NCBI RefSeq assembly: GCF_000519005.1
Contig: NZ_JAER01000039.1
Location: 1-42,077 of the forward strand
Source of the DNA: Nocardioides sp. J54
GTDB taxonomy: Bacteria > Actinomycetota > Actinomycetes > Propionibacteriales > Nocardioidaceae
Length of the DNA: 42,077 nt
Direction: 5' to 3'
Shown here in pieces: positions 16,272 through 23,803 of this stretch. A model generated the notes under the pieces. It saw nothing but the letters and a program-made list of their open reading frames with translations, was not told the origin of the DNA and ran no database searches. Numbering within the stretch: position 1 is the first letter of the stretch; each line of letters opens with the position of its first letter. The position numbers were made by a program, and so were the translations under genes.

Positions 16272-16709
16272 CAGCGCCTCGACGTTGCGCACCAGCGCCA
16301 CGCTGGTGTGGCGCACCGCGGTGCCGACGACCGGCTTCACGGCCGACGCGATGGCCCGGCCGGCGGGCCCTCCCGGCAGCGTGTAGCTGACCCACGCCTC
16401 GATCCGGGTCCGGTCGCCGCCGAGGTCGGTGAAGGTCCACCGCTGGGTGGTGTGGATGCCCTTGACGGTCCGGATCTCGATGTACCGGTCCTGCTCCCAG
16501 GCGGTGCACTCGACCCGCGCCTTCAGCGGTACGCCGACCTTCATGACCCCGTCGTACTGCGCGCCGACGCCGCGGAGCTGCTCGGAGACCGGCTCGATCC
16601 TCGCCAGCCCGAACATCCAGTCCTTGGTGTGGGTGTGGTCGTCGACGTACGCGAACACCTTGTCGACGGGCGCGTCGACCTCGACGCTCTCCTCCACCAC
16701 GTTGGTCAC
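16269..16709 (-). CDS. SRPBCC (START/polyketide cyclase-like) family protein
   Basis: A 146-residue protein with the helix-grip fold typical of SRPBCC proteins. The start text VVEESVEVDAPVDKVFAYVDD is the classic first strand and helix. The middle has alternating strands (VGVPLKARVECTAWEQDRYIEIR), and a long C-terminal helix follows (PAGRAIASAVKPVVGTAVRHT). Such proteins bind hydrophobic ligands, but no ligand or catalytic residues can be named. The start is GTG at 16709. Its stop codon lies in the last unit of the 22-bp array. FUSC and the SDR/monooxygenase genes lie upstream on the same strand. Confidence 0.87.
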   Translation of the reverse strand: MTNVVEESVEVDAPVDKVFAYVDDHTHTKDWMFGLARIEPVSEQLRGVGAQYDGVMKVGVPLKARVECTAWEQDRYIEIRTVKGIHTTQRWTFTDLGGDRTRIEAWVSYTLPGGPAGRAIASAVKPVVGTAVRHTSVALVRNVEAL

Positions 16710-16768
16710 GTCAGGATCCTGTCACCCGCCGGCAAGCGGGCCGCTCCAGCACGCGGTTTCAGCGTGGC

Positions 16769-17863
16769 TCAGCGCGGCGGCGGCAGCGCGTCGGTCGCCT
16801 CGAGCTGGCCCATGCCGGTCACCATCAGCAGGTCGGCGACGATCGCGCGCAGCTGGGCGAGGATCGCCTCGGCGGTGAGCACGCCGCTGCGCTCGACCAC
16901 GCCGGTGGCGGCGCCGACGGCGAGCACCGTATCGCGCGCGGCGACCGCGACCCGGTCGGCGGCGAGCTCGGCCGCCACGGCGTCGGCGGCGTCGGCGAGG
17001 TCGGCGGTCAGGACGGCGTAGGCCCCCGGGATCTCGCGTCGGCGGTACGCCGCCACCGAGGTCTGCCGGACCAGGACCCGCGTGCTGCGCAGGGCCCGGT
17101 CGAGCGGGTCGACGAGCTCGGCCATCCGCCGCAGCGGCTCGCGGTGGCGCAGCCGGAAGGGCGAGGAGCTGACGACGGACATGCCCTCGTCCGCCGCGGC
17201 CTGGAGCTCGCGGATCAGCCGGTCGGTGCTGCGGGCGTCGGCGAGCAGCTCGAGGGCCGGGGTGGCTTCGCCGTCGACCATGAGGTCCGACGCGGCGCGG
17301 AGCAGGTCGGCGATCTTGCTGGCGACCCGCGCCGCCTGCTCCCGCGGGCGGCGCAGGGGCGCGGCGGGCACCGCCATCGCCGCGACCAGCGCCACCGAGC
17401 CGCCGATGAGCGCGTCGGTCCAGCGCAGGAAGGCACCCTGCGCCCCGGGCAGCAGGGTGGCGACCACGATCGACTGGACGGCGGCCTGGGTGACGAAGAG
17501 GATCCCCGCGTCGAGCAGCAGCGCGGTCGACATCGCGAGGAAGACGATGAGCGCGAGCTGCCACGCCCCGGAGCCGATGCCGGCGACGAGCACGTCGGCG
17601 ATGAGGACGCCGATCGCGACGCCGATCGTCACCTCGGCGACGCGGCGCAGCCGCTGCCCGTACGACGTGCCGAGCGAGACCACCGCCGCGATGGGCGCGA
17701 AGAACGGCAGCTCGTGCCCGAGCAGGTCGGCGGCGATGAACCACGCGACGCCGGCCGCCACCGAGCACTGGACGACGACCCAGAGCTTGGACCGCCACCG
17801 GCCGATGCGGCCGCGCAGCGACAGGCGGCTGCGCGACCACATCCGATCGAGCGAAGCCTCCAC
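16769..17863 (-). CDS. FUSC/ArAE-family inner-membrane protein
   Basis: A 364-residue integral membrane protein related to aromatic-acid exporters. About five to six hydrophobic segments lie in the first ~170 residues (for example VVVQCSVAAGVAWFIAADLLG, ELPFFAPIAAVVSLG and ALIVFLAMSTALLLDAG). A ~190-residue helical cytosolic domain follows. This half-size form, with one membrane block, is common in actinobacteria. The substrate is unknown. The start is GTG at 17863; an alternative ATG is at 17842. TAGCCT (complement of 17871-17876) sits 7 nt before the GTG, suggesting a leaderless transcript. Confidence 0.85.
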   Translation of the reverse strand: MEASLDRMWSRSRLSLRGRIGRWRSKLWVVVQCSVAAGVAWFIAADLLGHELPFFAPIAAVVSLGTSYGQRLRRVAEVTIGVAIGVLIADVLVAGIGSGAWQLALIVFLAMSTALLLDAGILFVTQAAVQSIVVATLLPGAQGAFLRWTDALIGGSVALVAAMAVPAAPLRRPREQAARVASKIADLLRAASDLMVDGEATPALELLADARSTDRLIRELQAAADEGMSVVSSSPFRLRHREPLRRMAELVDPLDRALRSTRVLVRQTSVAAYRRREIPGAYAVLTADLADAADAVAAELAADRVAVAARDTVLAVGAATGVVERSGVLTAEAILAQLRAIVADLLMVTGMGQLEATDALPPPR

Positions 17864-17870
17864 AACTGGG

Positions 17871-17876
17871 AGGCTA
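17871..17876 (-). promoter_or_regulatory. Candidate -10 element of the FUSC gene (leaderless)
   Basis: The complement strand reads TAGCCT, matching TAnnnT, then 7 nt, then the GTG start at 17863. No Shine-Dalgarno sequence is present between them. Confidence 0.4.
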
Positions 17877-17891
17877 GTGGGTCGGCCGGTG

Positions 17892-18728
17892 TCAGACGGC
17901 CTTGGCCGGGAGGACCTTCTTCGACACGAGGGCGACGACGTCCTCGTACCGCGATCCGGCGAGCTTCTGGAAGTGGTGCAGGGCGTGGGCGTCGATGCCG
18001 ACGAGCACGCGGGCCTGGTTCTTCTGGATGCCCTTGACGATGATCTCGGCGGCGCGATCAGGCGTCATCCGCGCGAGCTTCTCGTCGAACAGCTTCGCGG
18101 TCGCGGCCTTGTCCTCCTTGTCGGAGACGCGGGCGCTGCGGGCGATCGCGGTCTTGATGCCGCCAGGGTGCACCGAGGTCACGCCGACCTTGTGCCCGGC
18201 GATGAGCATCTCCTCGCGCAGCGCCTCGGTGAACCCGCGGACCGCGAACTTGGTGGCGTTGTAGGCGCTCTGGCCGGGCATCGCGAGCAGCCCGAAGAGC
18301 GACGACAGGTTGACGACGTGACCGTCGCCGGAGGCGATCAGGTGCGGCAGGAACTCCTTGGTGCCGTAGACGACGCCCCAGAAGTTGATGCCGACGATCC
18401 ACTCCATGTCCTCGTAGGAGAGGTCGGTGACCTCGCCCGCGAGCGCGACGCCGGCGTTGTTGATGACGACGTTGACCTGGCCGAAGTGCTCGGCGACCTC
18501 GGTCGCGTACGACGCGAAGGCCTCCTTGTCGGACACGTCGAGCCGGGCGGTGTGGACGTCCGGCGAGCCGGCCTTGACCGCGAGCTCGACGGTCTCGCCG
18601 AGGCCGTCCTCGTTGACGTCGGACAGCGCGAGCCGCGCGCCCTTGCCGGCGAGGTTCACCGCCAGGGCCCGACCGATGCCGGACCCGGCGCCGGTGATGA
18701 CGACGACCTTGTTGCTGAGGTTCTTCAC
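17892..18728 (-). CDS. SDR-family oxidoreductase
   Basis: A 278-residue classical short-chain dehydrogenase. The cofactor motif TGAGSGIG is at residues 12-19, NNAG is in the middle, and the catalytic Ser is in NLSSLFG with Y156 and K160 (YNATK). An acidic residue after the second strand (LSDVNE) suggests NAD(H) preference. GTG at 18728 overlaps the monooxygenase stop by 4 nt (GTGA), so the two are co-translated. This suggests that the enzyme handles an alcohol or ketone that feeds or follows the Baeyer-Villiger-type reaction. The extended C-terminus resembles lipid- or steroid-active actinobacterial SDRs, but the substrate is not known. Confidence 0.92.
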   Translation of the reverse strand: MKNLSNKVVVITGAGSGIGRALAVNLAGKGARLALSDVNEDGLGETVELAVKAGSPDVHTARLDVSDKEAFASYATEVAEHFGQVNVVINNAGVALAGEVTDLSYEDMEWIVGINFWGVVYGTKEFLPHLIASGDGHVVNLSSLFGLLAMPGQSAYNATKFAVRGFTEALREEMLIAGHKVGVTSVHPGGIKTAIARSARVSDKEDKAATAKLFDEKLARMTPDRAAEIIVKGIQKNQARVLVGIDAHALHHFQKLAGSRYEDVVALVSKKVLPAKAV

Positions 18729-20260
18729 GAGCTGACCTTCTCCCTGGGCTGCGGTGCGCGGACGGGCTCGACGTCGTACTTGTCGAGGTCGAACGAGCGG
18801 AGGTGCTGGCGGAACGTGAACGTCTGTCCCGGCCAGAGCGTGGTGTTGTTGCCGAACTTGTCGAGGTACCAGCTCGCGCAGCCGCCGGTCTGCCACACCG
18901 TCGGCTTCATCTTGCGGCGGACCTGCGCGGTCCACGCGTCCTGCGCGGACTGCTTGGGCTCGACGACCGCGAGGCCGGAGCGCCGCATCGCGCGGGCTGC
19001 CTCGACGACGTACCGCACCTGCGACTCGATGATGAAGATCATCGACGAGTGGCCGAGGGCGGTGTTGGGCCCGACGATCTGGAACAGGTTGGGGAAGCCG
19101 TGGATCGTCGTCCCCTTGTACGCCGCCATGCCGCCGTCGTCCCAGACGTCGGCCAGCGTGCGGCCGTCGCGGCCGGTGATGTGCTGTGCGATCGGCGGCT
19201 CGGTCACGTAGAAGCCGGTGGCCACGACGAGCACGTCGACGGGCCGCTCGGTGCCGTCCGCGGTGACGACGGCGTTGCCGGTGACCTTCGCGATCGGGTC
19301 GGTGACCAGGTCGACGTTGTCGGCGGCGAGGGCGGGGTACCACTTGTTGGAGATCAGGATCCGCTTGCAGCCGGCGCGGTAGGTCGGGGTGACCTTCCTG
19401 CGCAGCTCGGGGTCCTTGATGGCCCTGGCGATGTTGCGCTTGGCCTGCAGCTCGACCGCGGCCATGGCCTGCGGGAAGCGGGCGAAGGCGGGCACGCGCG
19501 CCTCGAGGGTGCCGTAGACCAGCGTCCGGAGGGCCCGCTGCGCACCGGGGACGTGGCGGAACACGGCCTTCTCGATCGCGGTGAACGAGCGCTCGTTGCG
19601 GGGGATCACCCAGTTCGGGGTGCGCTGGTAGACGTCCACGTGGCCACCCGACTCGGCGAGGAGCTTCTGCAGCTCGGGGACGAGCTGGATGGCCGAGGCG
19701 CCGGTGCCGATGACCGCGACCCGCTTGCCGGCGAGGTCGACGTCGTGGTTCCAGCGGGCGGAGTGGAAGACCTCGCCCTGGAAGCCGTCGATGCCCTCGA
19801 TGTCGGGCAGGCGCGGCTCGGACAGGCCGCCGGATCCGGAGATGAGCGTGCGGGCGGCGTACTCGACGACGCCGTTGGGGCCCTCGGTGCGCACGACCCA
19901 GCGCTGCTGCTCGTCGTCCCAGCGGGCGTCGACGACCGCGGTGTCGAACACGAAGCGGTCGAGCGTGCCGGACTCCTCGGCGACCCGGCGGGTGTAGGCC
20001 CAGATCTCCTGCTGCGGGGAGTAGACCTTCGACCAGTCGGGGTTGAGCGCGAAGGAGTAGGAGTAGAGCTGGCTGGGGACGTCGCACTCCGCGCCGGGGT
20101 AGGTGTTGATGTGCCACGTGCCGCCGACGTCGCTGTCCTTCTCGACGACGACGAAGTCGCGCTCGCCGGCCTCGTCGAGCTTGATCGCGGCCGCCAGGCC
20201 GGCGAAGCCCGCGCCGACGACGAGGTGGTCGACGTTCCTGCGACTCGGAGTTGCACTCAT
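18725..20260 (-). CDS. FAD-dependent Baeyer-Villiger-type monooxygenase
   Basis: A 511-residue class B flavoprotein monooxygenase. The FAD motif GAGFAG is near the N-terminus, and GGTWHINTYPGAECDVPS is the typical flavin/substrate segment. The BVMO fingerprint FxGxxxHxxxW spans F160-W170, with N instead of the usual P or D after W. A second GxGxSA nucleotide-binding motif (GTGASAIQL) binds NADPH. It would insert oxygen next to a ketone using NADPH and O2. ATG at 20260 is chosen over a start 30 nt upstream because TAGCGT lies 7 nt before it. It forms an operon with the SDR gene and is divergent from TetR. Confidence 0.93.
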   Translation of the reverse strand: MSATPSRRNVDHLVVGAGFAGLAAAIKLDEAGERDFVVVEKDSDVGGTWHINTYPGAECDVPSQLYSYSFALNPDWSKVYSPQQEIWAYTRRVAEESGTLDRFVFDTAVVDARWDDEQQRWVVRTEGPNGVVEYAARTLISGSGGLSEPRLPDIEGIDGFQGEVFHSARWNHDVDLAGKRVAVIGTGASAIQLVPELQKLLAESGGHVDVYQRTPNWVIPRNERSFTAIEKAVFRHVPGAQRALRTLVYGTLEARVPAFARFPQAMAAVELQAKRNIARAIKDPELRRKVTPTYRAGCKRILISNKWYPALAADNVDLVTDPIAKVTGNAVVTADGTERPVDVLVVATGFYVTEPPIAQHITGRDGRTLADVWDDGGMAAYKGTTIHGFPNLFQIVGPNTALGHSSMIFIIESQVRYVVEAARAMRRSGLAVVEPKQSAQDAWTAQVRRKMKPTVWQTGGCASWYLDKFGNNTTLWPGQTFTFRQHLRSFDLDKYDVEPVRAPQPREKVSS

Positions 20261-20267
20261 GACCTCG

Positions 20268-20297
20268 ACGCTATTGGCACTATTGAACATCTGTCAA
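20268..20297 (-). promoter_or_regulatory. Promoter of the monooxygenase–SDR operon
   Basis: On the complement strand a perfect -35 TTGACA (20292-20297) is followed by an 18-nt spacer and -10 TAGCGT (20268-20273), then 7 nt to the ATG at 20260. The transcript is predicted to be leaderless or nearly so. The -35 lies inside the 21-bp palindrome at 20280-20300. Confidence 0.75.
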
Positions 20298-20303
20298 TAG
20301 AGT
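20274..20303 (+). promoter_or_regulatory. Promoter of the TetR gene
   Basis: -35 TTGGCA (20274-20279), 18-nt spacer, -10 TAGAGT (20298-20303), then 7 nt to the GTG at 20311. The layout mirrors the divergent promoter on the other strand and supports 20311 as the start. Confidence 0.65.
20280..20300. promoter_or_regulatory. TetR-type operator palindrome
   Basis: A perfect inverted repeat, CTATTGA-N7-TCAATAG, lies in the 50-bp gap between the monooxygenase and TetR starts. It covers the -35 of the monooxygenase promoter and fills the spacer up to the -10 of the TetR promoter. Binding of a dimer here would block both promoters, so repression of the operon and autorepression are expected. Confidence 0.8.
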
Positions 20304-20310
20304 GGGTGGC

Positions 20311-20964
20311 GTGACGGCGCCCACCCCCTCCCCCTCCGCCCCCGGCCCCGGCAGCGCGCCGGGCGGCACGGGTCGCACCCGGCTCAGCCCGGACCAGCGC
20401 CGCACGCAGCTGCTCGAGACCGGCTTCCGGCTGCTCGCCACCCGCTCGCTGGACGAGCTGTCGATCGACCTGCTCGCCGAGGAGGCCGGCATCTCACGCG
20501 GCCTGCTCTACCACTACTTCGGCGGCAAGCAGGGGTACTACGAGGCGGTCGTGCAGCACGCGGCCGACCAGCTCTACCGTCGTACCGCTCCCCCGGCGGC
20601 GGGCGAGCCGATGGACCGCCTGCTCGTGTCCCTGGGCGGCTACGTCGACTACGTCGTCGCGCACCACACCGGCTACCGCTCGCTCGTCACCGCCGCGCGC
20701 GGCGGCAACGAGAAGCTGCGCGCCATCTACGACACCACTTTCGCCGCCCTCGCAGACCGCTTCTTCACCAGTGACCCCGACGGCCTCGTCCTGCCCGACA
20801 CCCCCGCCGTCCGCCTCCTCATCCACGCCTGGCAGGCCATGGTCGAGGACCTCGTGCTCACCTGGTGCGATGACCCCGCCGGCCTCACCCGCGACGACCT
20901 CCTCCAGGTCATCACCACCTCCCTCCCCGCCCTCGTCGAAACCCTCCCCGGCCGCGAGGTGTGA
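20311..20964 (+). CDS. TetR/AcrR-family transcriptional regulator
   Basis: A 217-residue regulator. After a Pro/Gly-rich disordered start, the DNA-binding domain occupies about residues 25-75, with the helix-turn-helix text SIDLLAEEAGISRGLLYHYF then GGKQGYYEAVV. The C-terminal helical ligand domain follows. The ligand is unknown but probably related to the substrate of the divergent monooxygenase. GTG at 20311 is preferred over GTG at 20302 because it lies 7 nt after a good -10; the alternative would start inside that -10. The last codons and TGA stop (20962-20964) are part of the first unit of a 22-bp tandem array. Confidence 0.9.
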   Translation: MTAPTPSPSAPGPGSAPGGTGRTRLSPDQRRTQLLETGFRLLATRSLDELSIDLLAEEAGISRGLLYHYFGGKQGYYEAVVQHAADQLYRRTAPPAAGEPMDRLLVSLGGYVDYVVAHHTGYRSLVTAARGGNEKLRAIYDTTFAALADRFFTSDPDGLVLPDTPAVRLLIHAWQAMVEDLVLTWCDDPAGLTRDDLLQVITTSLPALVETLPGREV

Positions 20965-21084
20965 CGCCCTGCACCGCGAGGTGCGGGTTGTGGTGGCGCG
21001 AGGTGCGGGTTGTGGTGGCGCGAGGTGCGGGCCGTGGCGGCTCGAGGTGCGGGCCGTGGCGGCACGAGGTGCGGGTTGAGGTGC
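20953..21084 (+). repeat. 22-bp tandem repeat array 2 (6 units)
   Basis: Six units of 22 bp start at 20953, 20975, 20997, 21019, 21041 and 21063. The first unit carries the TetR stop codon and has the diverged second half also seen next to hglS. The others begin CGCGAGGTGCGGG or have one or two changes (CTCGAGG, CACGAGG). The array ends 10 bp before the stop codon of the AbiEi-DUF559 gene on the other strand. Confidence 0.92.
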
Positions 21085-21094
21085 GCACTGGAGG

Positions 21095-22075
21095 TCAGCG
21101 CCGGACGGTGCGACGGCGCCGGTACGCCGGGTGATCGGGGCCCCTCGAGTAGACGCGCTTGGTCGGTGCCGTCGGCGATCGGAGCGCGATCGCGTCGGCG
21201 AGCTCCCTCATCCACCGCTGCCGCGCGGTCGGGCTGAACCCGTCCTTGCGGACGACGATCACGATCCAGCCGGCGTCCCGGAGAGCCTTGCGCCGCCTCT
21301 CGTCCCGCTCGCGATCATCCTCGGACGTGTGGAACTCCTCGCCGTCGTACTCCACGGCGATGCGGAGGTGGGCGTAGGCGTTCTCGGTCCGCACCCAACC
21401 CCACTCCGGCAGCAGGGTCCAGACCTGGGGCTCCGGCATGGGGAGGCTCGCGTCATGGATCATCAGGCGGATCCACGACTCCGGCTGTGAGTCCGCTTCG
21501 TCGGTCGAGAGCGGGACCAGCTCGCGCAGCTGTACGACGCCACGGTGTCCCTTGAAGCGCGGCAACATCGCAGTCAGCTGCGTCTCGGTGACTTGATGCT
21601 CCCGCCGGAACGCATCCAGGGCCGCAATCGCGCGCAACCGGCCGCGCAGCCGGGCAACGTCGCAAGCAGTGCGGAGCGGAGTGGTCACTCGAACGCCGCC
21701 GATCGACATCACGTCCTCCGGCCGCAGCGTCCGCTTGCCGCCGAAGATGCCGTTGCGGCGAGTCGGCTCGCCGGCGGCCGACACCACCTCCACGTCGGGC
21801 AACAGGTCCAAGCTTGCGAAGTCGAGGAGGTCGATGCCGTGCAGGAAGGCAGCCGAGAGGTCGCACACCACGCCGCGAGGAGGTACGACCAGGGCGGCCG
21901 CCCTTGCCCGGAGGTCGACGGAGTCGCGGAGCGCACTCGCGACGTACACGCCGCGCAGCGGGCGCCGGAGCACGCCGTGGTCGACGAGATGGCGCAGCTG
22001 CGCCCGGGTGACGCCCGATTCGCGGGCTATCGCGTAGGTGAACGGACCAGGTCCGAGGCGATCGAGGATGTCCAT
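21095..22075 (-). CDS. AbiEi-type antitoxin-like protein with C-terminal DUF559 nuclease-fold domain
   Basis: A 326-residue two-part protein. The N-terminus (about 1-60) resembles the AbiEi winged-helix domain (FTYAIARESGVTRAQLRHLV, then GVLRRPLRGVYV). The C-terminus (about 230-305) resembles the DUF559/Vsr-like PD-(D/E)XK fold, with IAVEYDGEEFHT, then RRRKALRDAGW and VIVVRKDGF. Many actinobacteria carry such stand-alone proteins; their function is not established. No AbiEii-type nucleotidyltransferase toxin is adjacent, so a toxin-antitoxin role is doubtful. ATG at 22075 is chosen because the frame upstream runs into the 22-bp repeat array. The gene is flanked by arrays 2 and 3 in inverted orientation. 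Confidence 0.82.
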   Translation of the reverse strand: MDILDRLGPGPFTYAIARESGVTRAQLRHLVDHGVLRRPLRGVYVASALRDSVDLRARAAALVVPPRGVVCDLSAAFLHGIDLLDFASLDLLPDVEVVSAAGEPTRRNGIFGGKRTLRPEDVMSIGGVRVTTPLRTACDVARLRGRLRAIAALDAFRREHQVTETQLTAMLPRFKGHRGVVQLRELVPLSTDEADSQPESWIRLMIHDASLPMPEPQVWTLLPEWGWVRTENAYAHLRIAVEYDGEEFHTSEDDRERDERRRKALRDAGWIVIVVRKDGFSPTARQRWMRELADAIALRSPTAPTKRVYSRGPDHPAYRRRRTVRR

Positions 22076-22380
22076 GCCGCCAGCGTGGACGCGGTCCGAG
22101 ACTTCCTCGATCCGTCGCACGCGGCGTGTGGATGGCTGTCGTCGTATACAGGGATGCGGACCGCAGGTGGACGGTCGCGTGACAGGTGTGAACGCGTCCG
22201 AACGACCTGATCCCGCACCTCGAACAGCCACAGCCCGCACCTCGCGCCGCCACCATCGGCACCTCGCGCCGCCACAATCGGCACCTCGCGCGACCACAAT
22301 CGGCACCTCGCGCGACCACAACCCGCACCTCGCGCCGCCACAACCCGCACTTCGGCGGGGTGGGGTGGGCGGGGGTGGGG
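22076..22380. other. Gene-free region between the AbiEi-DUF559 and ThrE genes
   Basis: No coding potential is convincing here. Bases 22076-22210 are the probable 5' region of the AbiEi-DUF559 gene; a TATACG on the complement strand (22143-22148) is a weak -10 candidate. Bases from about 22211 to 22354 are the third 22-bp array. The last ~26 bases lead to the thrE stop. Confidence 0.5.
22211..22354 (-). repeat. 22-bp tandem repeat array 3 (about 7 units, inverted)
   Basis: On the + strand the core GCACCTCG starts at 22215, 22237, 22259, 22281, 22303 and 22325, with a variant GCACTTCG at 22347; the period is exactly 22 bp. Read on the minus strand it is the same repeat as in arrays 1 and 2. 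It begins about 26 nt after the thrE stop, again in sense orientation behind a gene. The units nearest each end are the most diverged. Confidence 0.92.
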
Positions 22381-23748
22381 TCAGGACGAGTCGGGATCGG
22401 GTTGGCGCTGGGGGTGGCGCTGGCGCTTGCGGCGGACGACGCGGGTGACGCCGACGAGGCGGGGGCCGGCGAGGCGGGCCTCGACGCGGCGGGCCTCGCG
22501 CAGGACCGGCTGGGCGACGTACTCACCGAGGATGACGCCGGAGGCGAGGGCGATGGCGACGGAGGCGGCGGTGACCATGGCGAGGAGGCCCTGGGCGACC
22601 TGCTCGCCGCCGCCCTCGGAGAGCAGGAAGAGGCCACGGTAGATGGAGAGGCCGGGCAGCATCGGGACGACGGCGGAGACGACGACCACGAGCGGCGGGA
22701 CGCGGAAGCGGCGGCCGACGGTGTAGCCGAAGAGGCCGATCATGAAGGCGGCGATGCCGACCGACCAGGGGCGGCCGAAGCCGGCCTCGATGATCAGGCC
22801 GGTGGCCGTGATCGCGCCGGCTCCGAGGACGCCGATCGGGAGCAGGGTGCGCAGCGGGGCGTAGCAGGCGAAGGCGAAGGCCGCGGCCGCGATGCCTGCC
22901 CCGATCGCGGTGGCGGTCAGGCTGACCAGGTCGAAGCGGGGCAGGGTCAGCCGTGGGATGTCGAGCCCGATCTGCGCGCACAGCGACAGGCCGCCACTGA
23001 CGCCGGCGATGATGCCGGCGGTCGCGAGCACCGCCTCGAGCACGCGCGCCCCACCGGTGACGAAGAAGCCGGAGAGGGCGTCCTGGATCGCGCCGACGAA
23101 GCCGATGCCGGCGAGCAGCATGATGATGTTCGCGGTGACGACGAGCGAGGCGTTGAGGTGCACCCACGGCTCGGCGAGGCGGGTGCCGAGGGCGGCGAGG
23201 ACGGTGGCGACGACGCCGCCGGCCACCTGCTGGTAGAAGCCGGGCAGCCGCCGCCGGGTCATCCACATCTGCAGCCGGTCGATGCAGACGGCGGCGAGCA
23301 TCGCGACGAGCACCACGACCGCGTTGCCGCCGAGCTGGAGGCCGACGCCGCCGCACATCACGCCGACGCCGAGGGTCGCCGCCCAGCGGGGACGGGCGTG
23401 GCCGGACGACACGATCGCCGCGAGCTCGGTACGGGCGTCCTCGAGGCCCACCTTCCCGGCGACGACGTCGCGGACCAGGTGGTCGACACGGGTGAGGTCC
23501 TCGTAGTCGATGTCGCGCTGGGTGACCGAGCGCAGCTGCACGACCGGCGGCTCGTCGAGCCCCTGCTGGACGCTCATCGCCAGCGACGTGAAGGTGACGT
23601 CGACCTGGGTCTGGCGCACGCCGAGCGCCCGCGCGAGGGCCCGCATCGTCGCGACGACGTCCGGCGCACCGGCGCCTGACGAGAGCAGCACCTCCCCCAC
23701 CTTCAGGCACAGGTCGAGCGTGCGGTGAAGGGTCCGCAGGTCGTCCAT
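22381..23748 (-). CDS. thrE: Threonine/serine exporter family (ThrE-like) membrane protein
   Basis: A 455-residue integral membrane protein of the ThrE family, which exports threonine and serine. The N-terminal cytosolic ~120 residues match the ThrE/DUF1212 start (KVGEVLLSSGAGAPDVVATM, then VDVTFTSLAMSV). About ten hydrophobic segments follow, corresponding to the two fused ThrE modules, including VPPLVVVVSAVVPMLPGLSIY in the second. The C-terminus is basic and cytosolic. The start is ATG at 23748. The complement reads CAGCAT, 6 nt, ATG, a weak leaderless signal. It is divergent from the ligase gene. Substrate assignment rests on the family only. Confidence 0.9.
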   Translation of the reverse strand: MDDLRTLHRTLDLCLKVGEVLLSSGAGAPDVVATMRALARALGVRQTQVDVTFTSLAMSVQQGLDEPPVVQLRSVTQRDIDYEDLTRVDHLVRDVVAGKVGLEDARTELAAIVSSGHARPRWAATLGVGVMCGGVGLQLGGNAVVVLVAMLAAVCIDRLQMWMTRRRLPGFYQQVAGGVVATVLAALGTRLAEPWVHLNASLVVTANIIMLLAGIGFVGAIQDALSGFFVTGGARVLEAVLATAGIIAGVSGGLSLCAQIGLDIPRLTLPRFDLVSLTATAIGAGIAAAAFAFACYAPLRTLLPIGVLGAGAITATGLIIEAGFGRPWSVGIAAFMIGLFGYTVGRRFRVPPLVVVVSAVVPMLPGLSIYRGLFLLSEGGGEQVAQGLLAMVTAASVAIALASGVILGEYVAQPVLREARRVEARLAGPRLVGVTRVVRRKRQRHPQRQPDPDSS

Positions 23749-23790
23749 CCCCCCATGCTGTCAGGTTCGCCACCGCGACCGGACGCCCCC

Positions 23791-23803
23791 TACGCTGAGG
23801 AGG
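23791..23803 (+). promoter_or_regulatory. Candidate leaderless promoter of the YbdK-like ligase gene
   Basis: TACGCT (23791-23796) matches TAnnnT, then 6 nt (GAGGAG), then GTG at 23803. The GAGGAG touches the start codon and is too close to work as a Shine-Dalgarno. The spacing is the same as in front of the DUF3000 gene. Confidence 0.5.

Noticed and set aside
16060..16386. Small proteins encoded by the 22-bp arrays
   Set aside because: The arrays are open in several frames because of their composition; no ribosome-binding site or recognisable product supports translation.
20975..21062. Conserved G-quadruplex function for the 22-bp repeat
   Set aside because: Some units in array 2 have four GG runs on the sense strand, but array 1 units have replaced several of them, so the property is not kept across the family.
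21095..22075. Complete AbiE type IV toxin-antitoxin system
   Set aside because: No AbiEii-type nucleotidyltransferase gene is adjacent on either side.
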